The notes beneath the pieces are model-generated. The model was not told the DNA's origin. It worked only from the letters and a program-made list of their open reading frames with translations, and did not search any database. Shown one piece after another: positions 6,438-6,453 of a stretch of DNA of 6,453 bases (position 1 is the first letter of the stretch; the number at the start of each line of letters is the position of its first letter). Position numbers and translations under genes: made by a program. Source of the DNA: an uncultured cyanobacterium (GTDB taxonomy: Bacteria; Cyanobacteriota; Cyanobacteriia; PCC-6307; Cyanobiaceae); contig CAIYSK010000117.1 in NCBI GenBank assembly GCA_903928835.1, positions 1 to 6,453 on the forward strand. Direction: 5' to 3'.

Positions 6438-6453
6438 GGGACTGGGGAAAAGG
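6438..6453 (-). other. Partial upstream region of rpsJ
   Basis: Only 16 bases remain before the window edge. On the minus strand they read as a pyrimidine-rich CCTTTTCCCCAGTCCC directly before the ATG. No purine-rich ribosome-binding site is present. The preceding gene, expected to be tufA, is not visible. Confidence 0.4.

Noticed and set aside
1..6453. CRISPR array, insertion sequence, tRNA, HIP1 palindrome or other mobile or repeat system
   Set aside because: I saw no regularly spaced repeats, transposase frames, inverted terminal repeats, tRNA cloverleaf or GCGATCGC. The window is ordinary chromosomal gene content.

Overview
The window reads as a chromosomal housekeeping segment from a GC-rich picocyanobacterium of the marine or brackish Synechococcus/Cyanobium type. 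The evidence is protein-level. There is a cyanobacterial-type RNase E with the basic C-terminal tail ending RRRRRRSSA, a close relative of the Synechocystis Slr0418 MPBQ/MSBQ methyltransferase, a DUF1997 protein of the cyanobacteria/plastid lineage, and a stand-alone LON N-domain protein next to rpsJ. From memory, the order rne-rnhB-DUF1997-pheA-methyltransferase-LON-rpsJ matches a conserved block in Prochlorococcus and Synechococcus, but I could not check this here. I saw no mobile element, tRNA, rRNA, CRISPR array or GCGATCGC (HIP1) site.

Left part, plus strand. Positions 1-254 contain no convincing gene. They hold a 9-bp hairpin followed by a T-rich tract, and then a pyrimidine-rich stretch leading into rne (255-2372). 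The rnhB gene (2381-2998) follows after 8 bases and is almost certainly co-transcribed, so two unrelated ribonucleases share one unit.

Middle. The DUF1997 gene (2973-3485, minus) overlaps the 3' end of rnhB tail to tail by 26 bases and diverges from pheA (3553-4386, plus) across a 67-base gap. In that gap, on the minus strand, a GAGGAGG Shine-Dalgarno-like sequence sits 5 bases before an ATG. That ATG opens a 28-codon frame overlapping the DUF1997 start in another frame, a possible leader peptide.

Right part, minus strand. rpsJ (6117-6437) is probably the last gene of the str-type ribosomal/elongation-factor cluster, most of which lies beyond the right edge. A strong bulged-hairpin terminator (6039-6084) follows it. 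Next come the LON-domain gene (5361-6008) and the methyltransferase gene (4364-5341), 19 bases apart and likely co-transcribed. The methyltransferase gene overlaps the 3' end of pheA by 23 bases.

Functionally the genes cover RNA turnover (rne), removal of RNA from DNA (rnhB), phenylalanine synthesis (pheA), plastoquinone/tocopherol head-group methylation, and ribosome assembly (rpsJ). Two proteins have no assigned role (DUF1997 and LON-domain). I do not see a clearly new system. The items most worth a second look are the rne 5' leader, the DUF1997 upstream frame and a conserved-looking island inside the RNase E tail.
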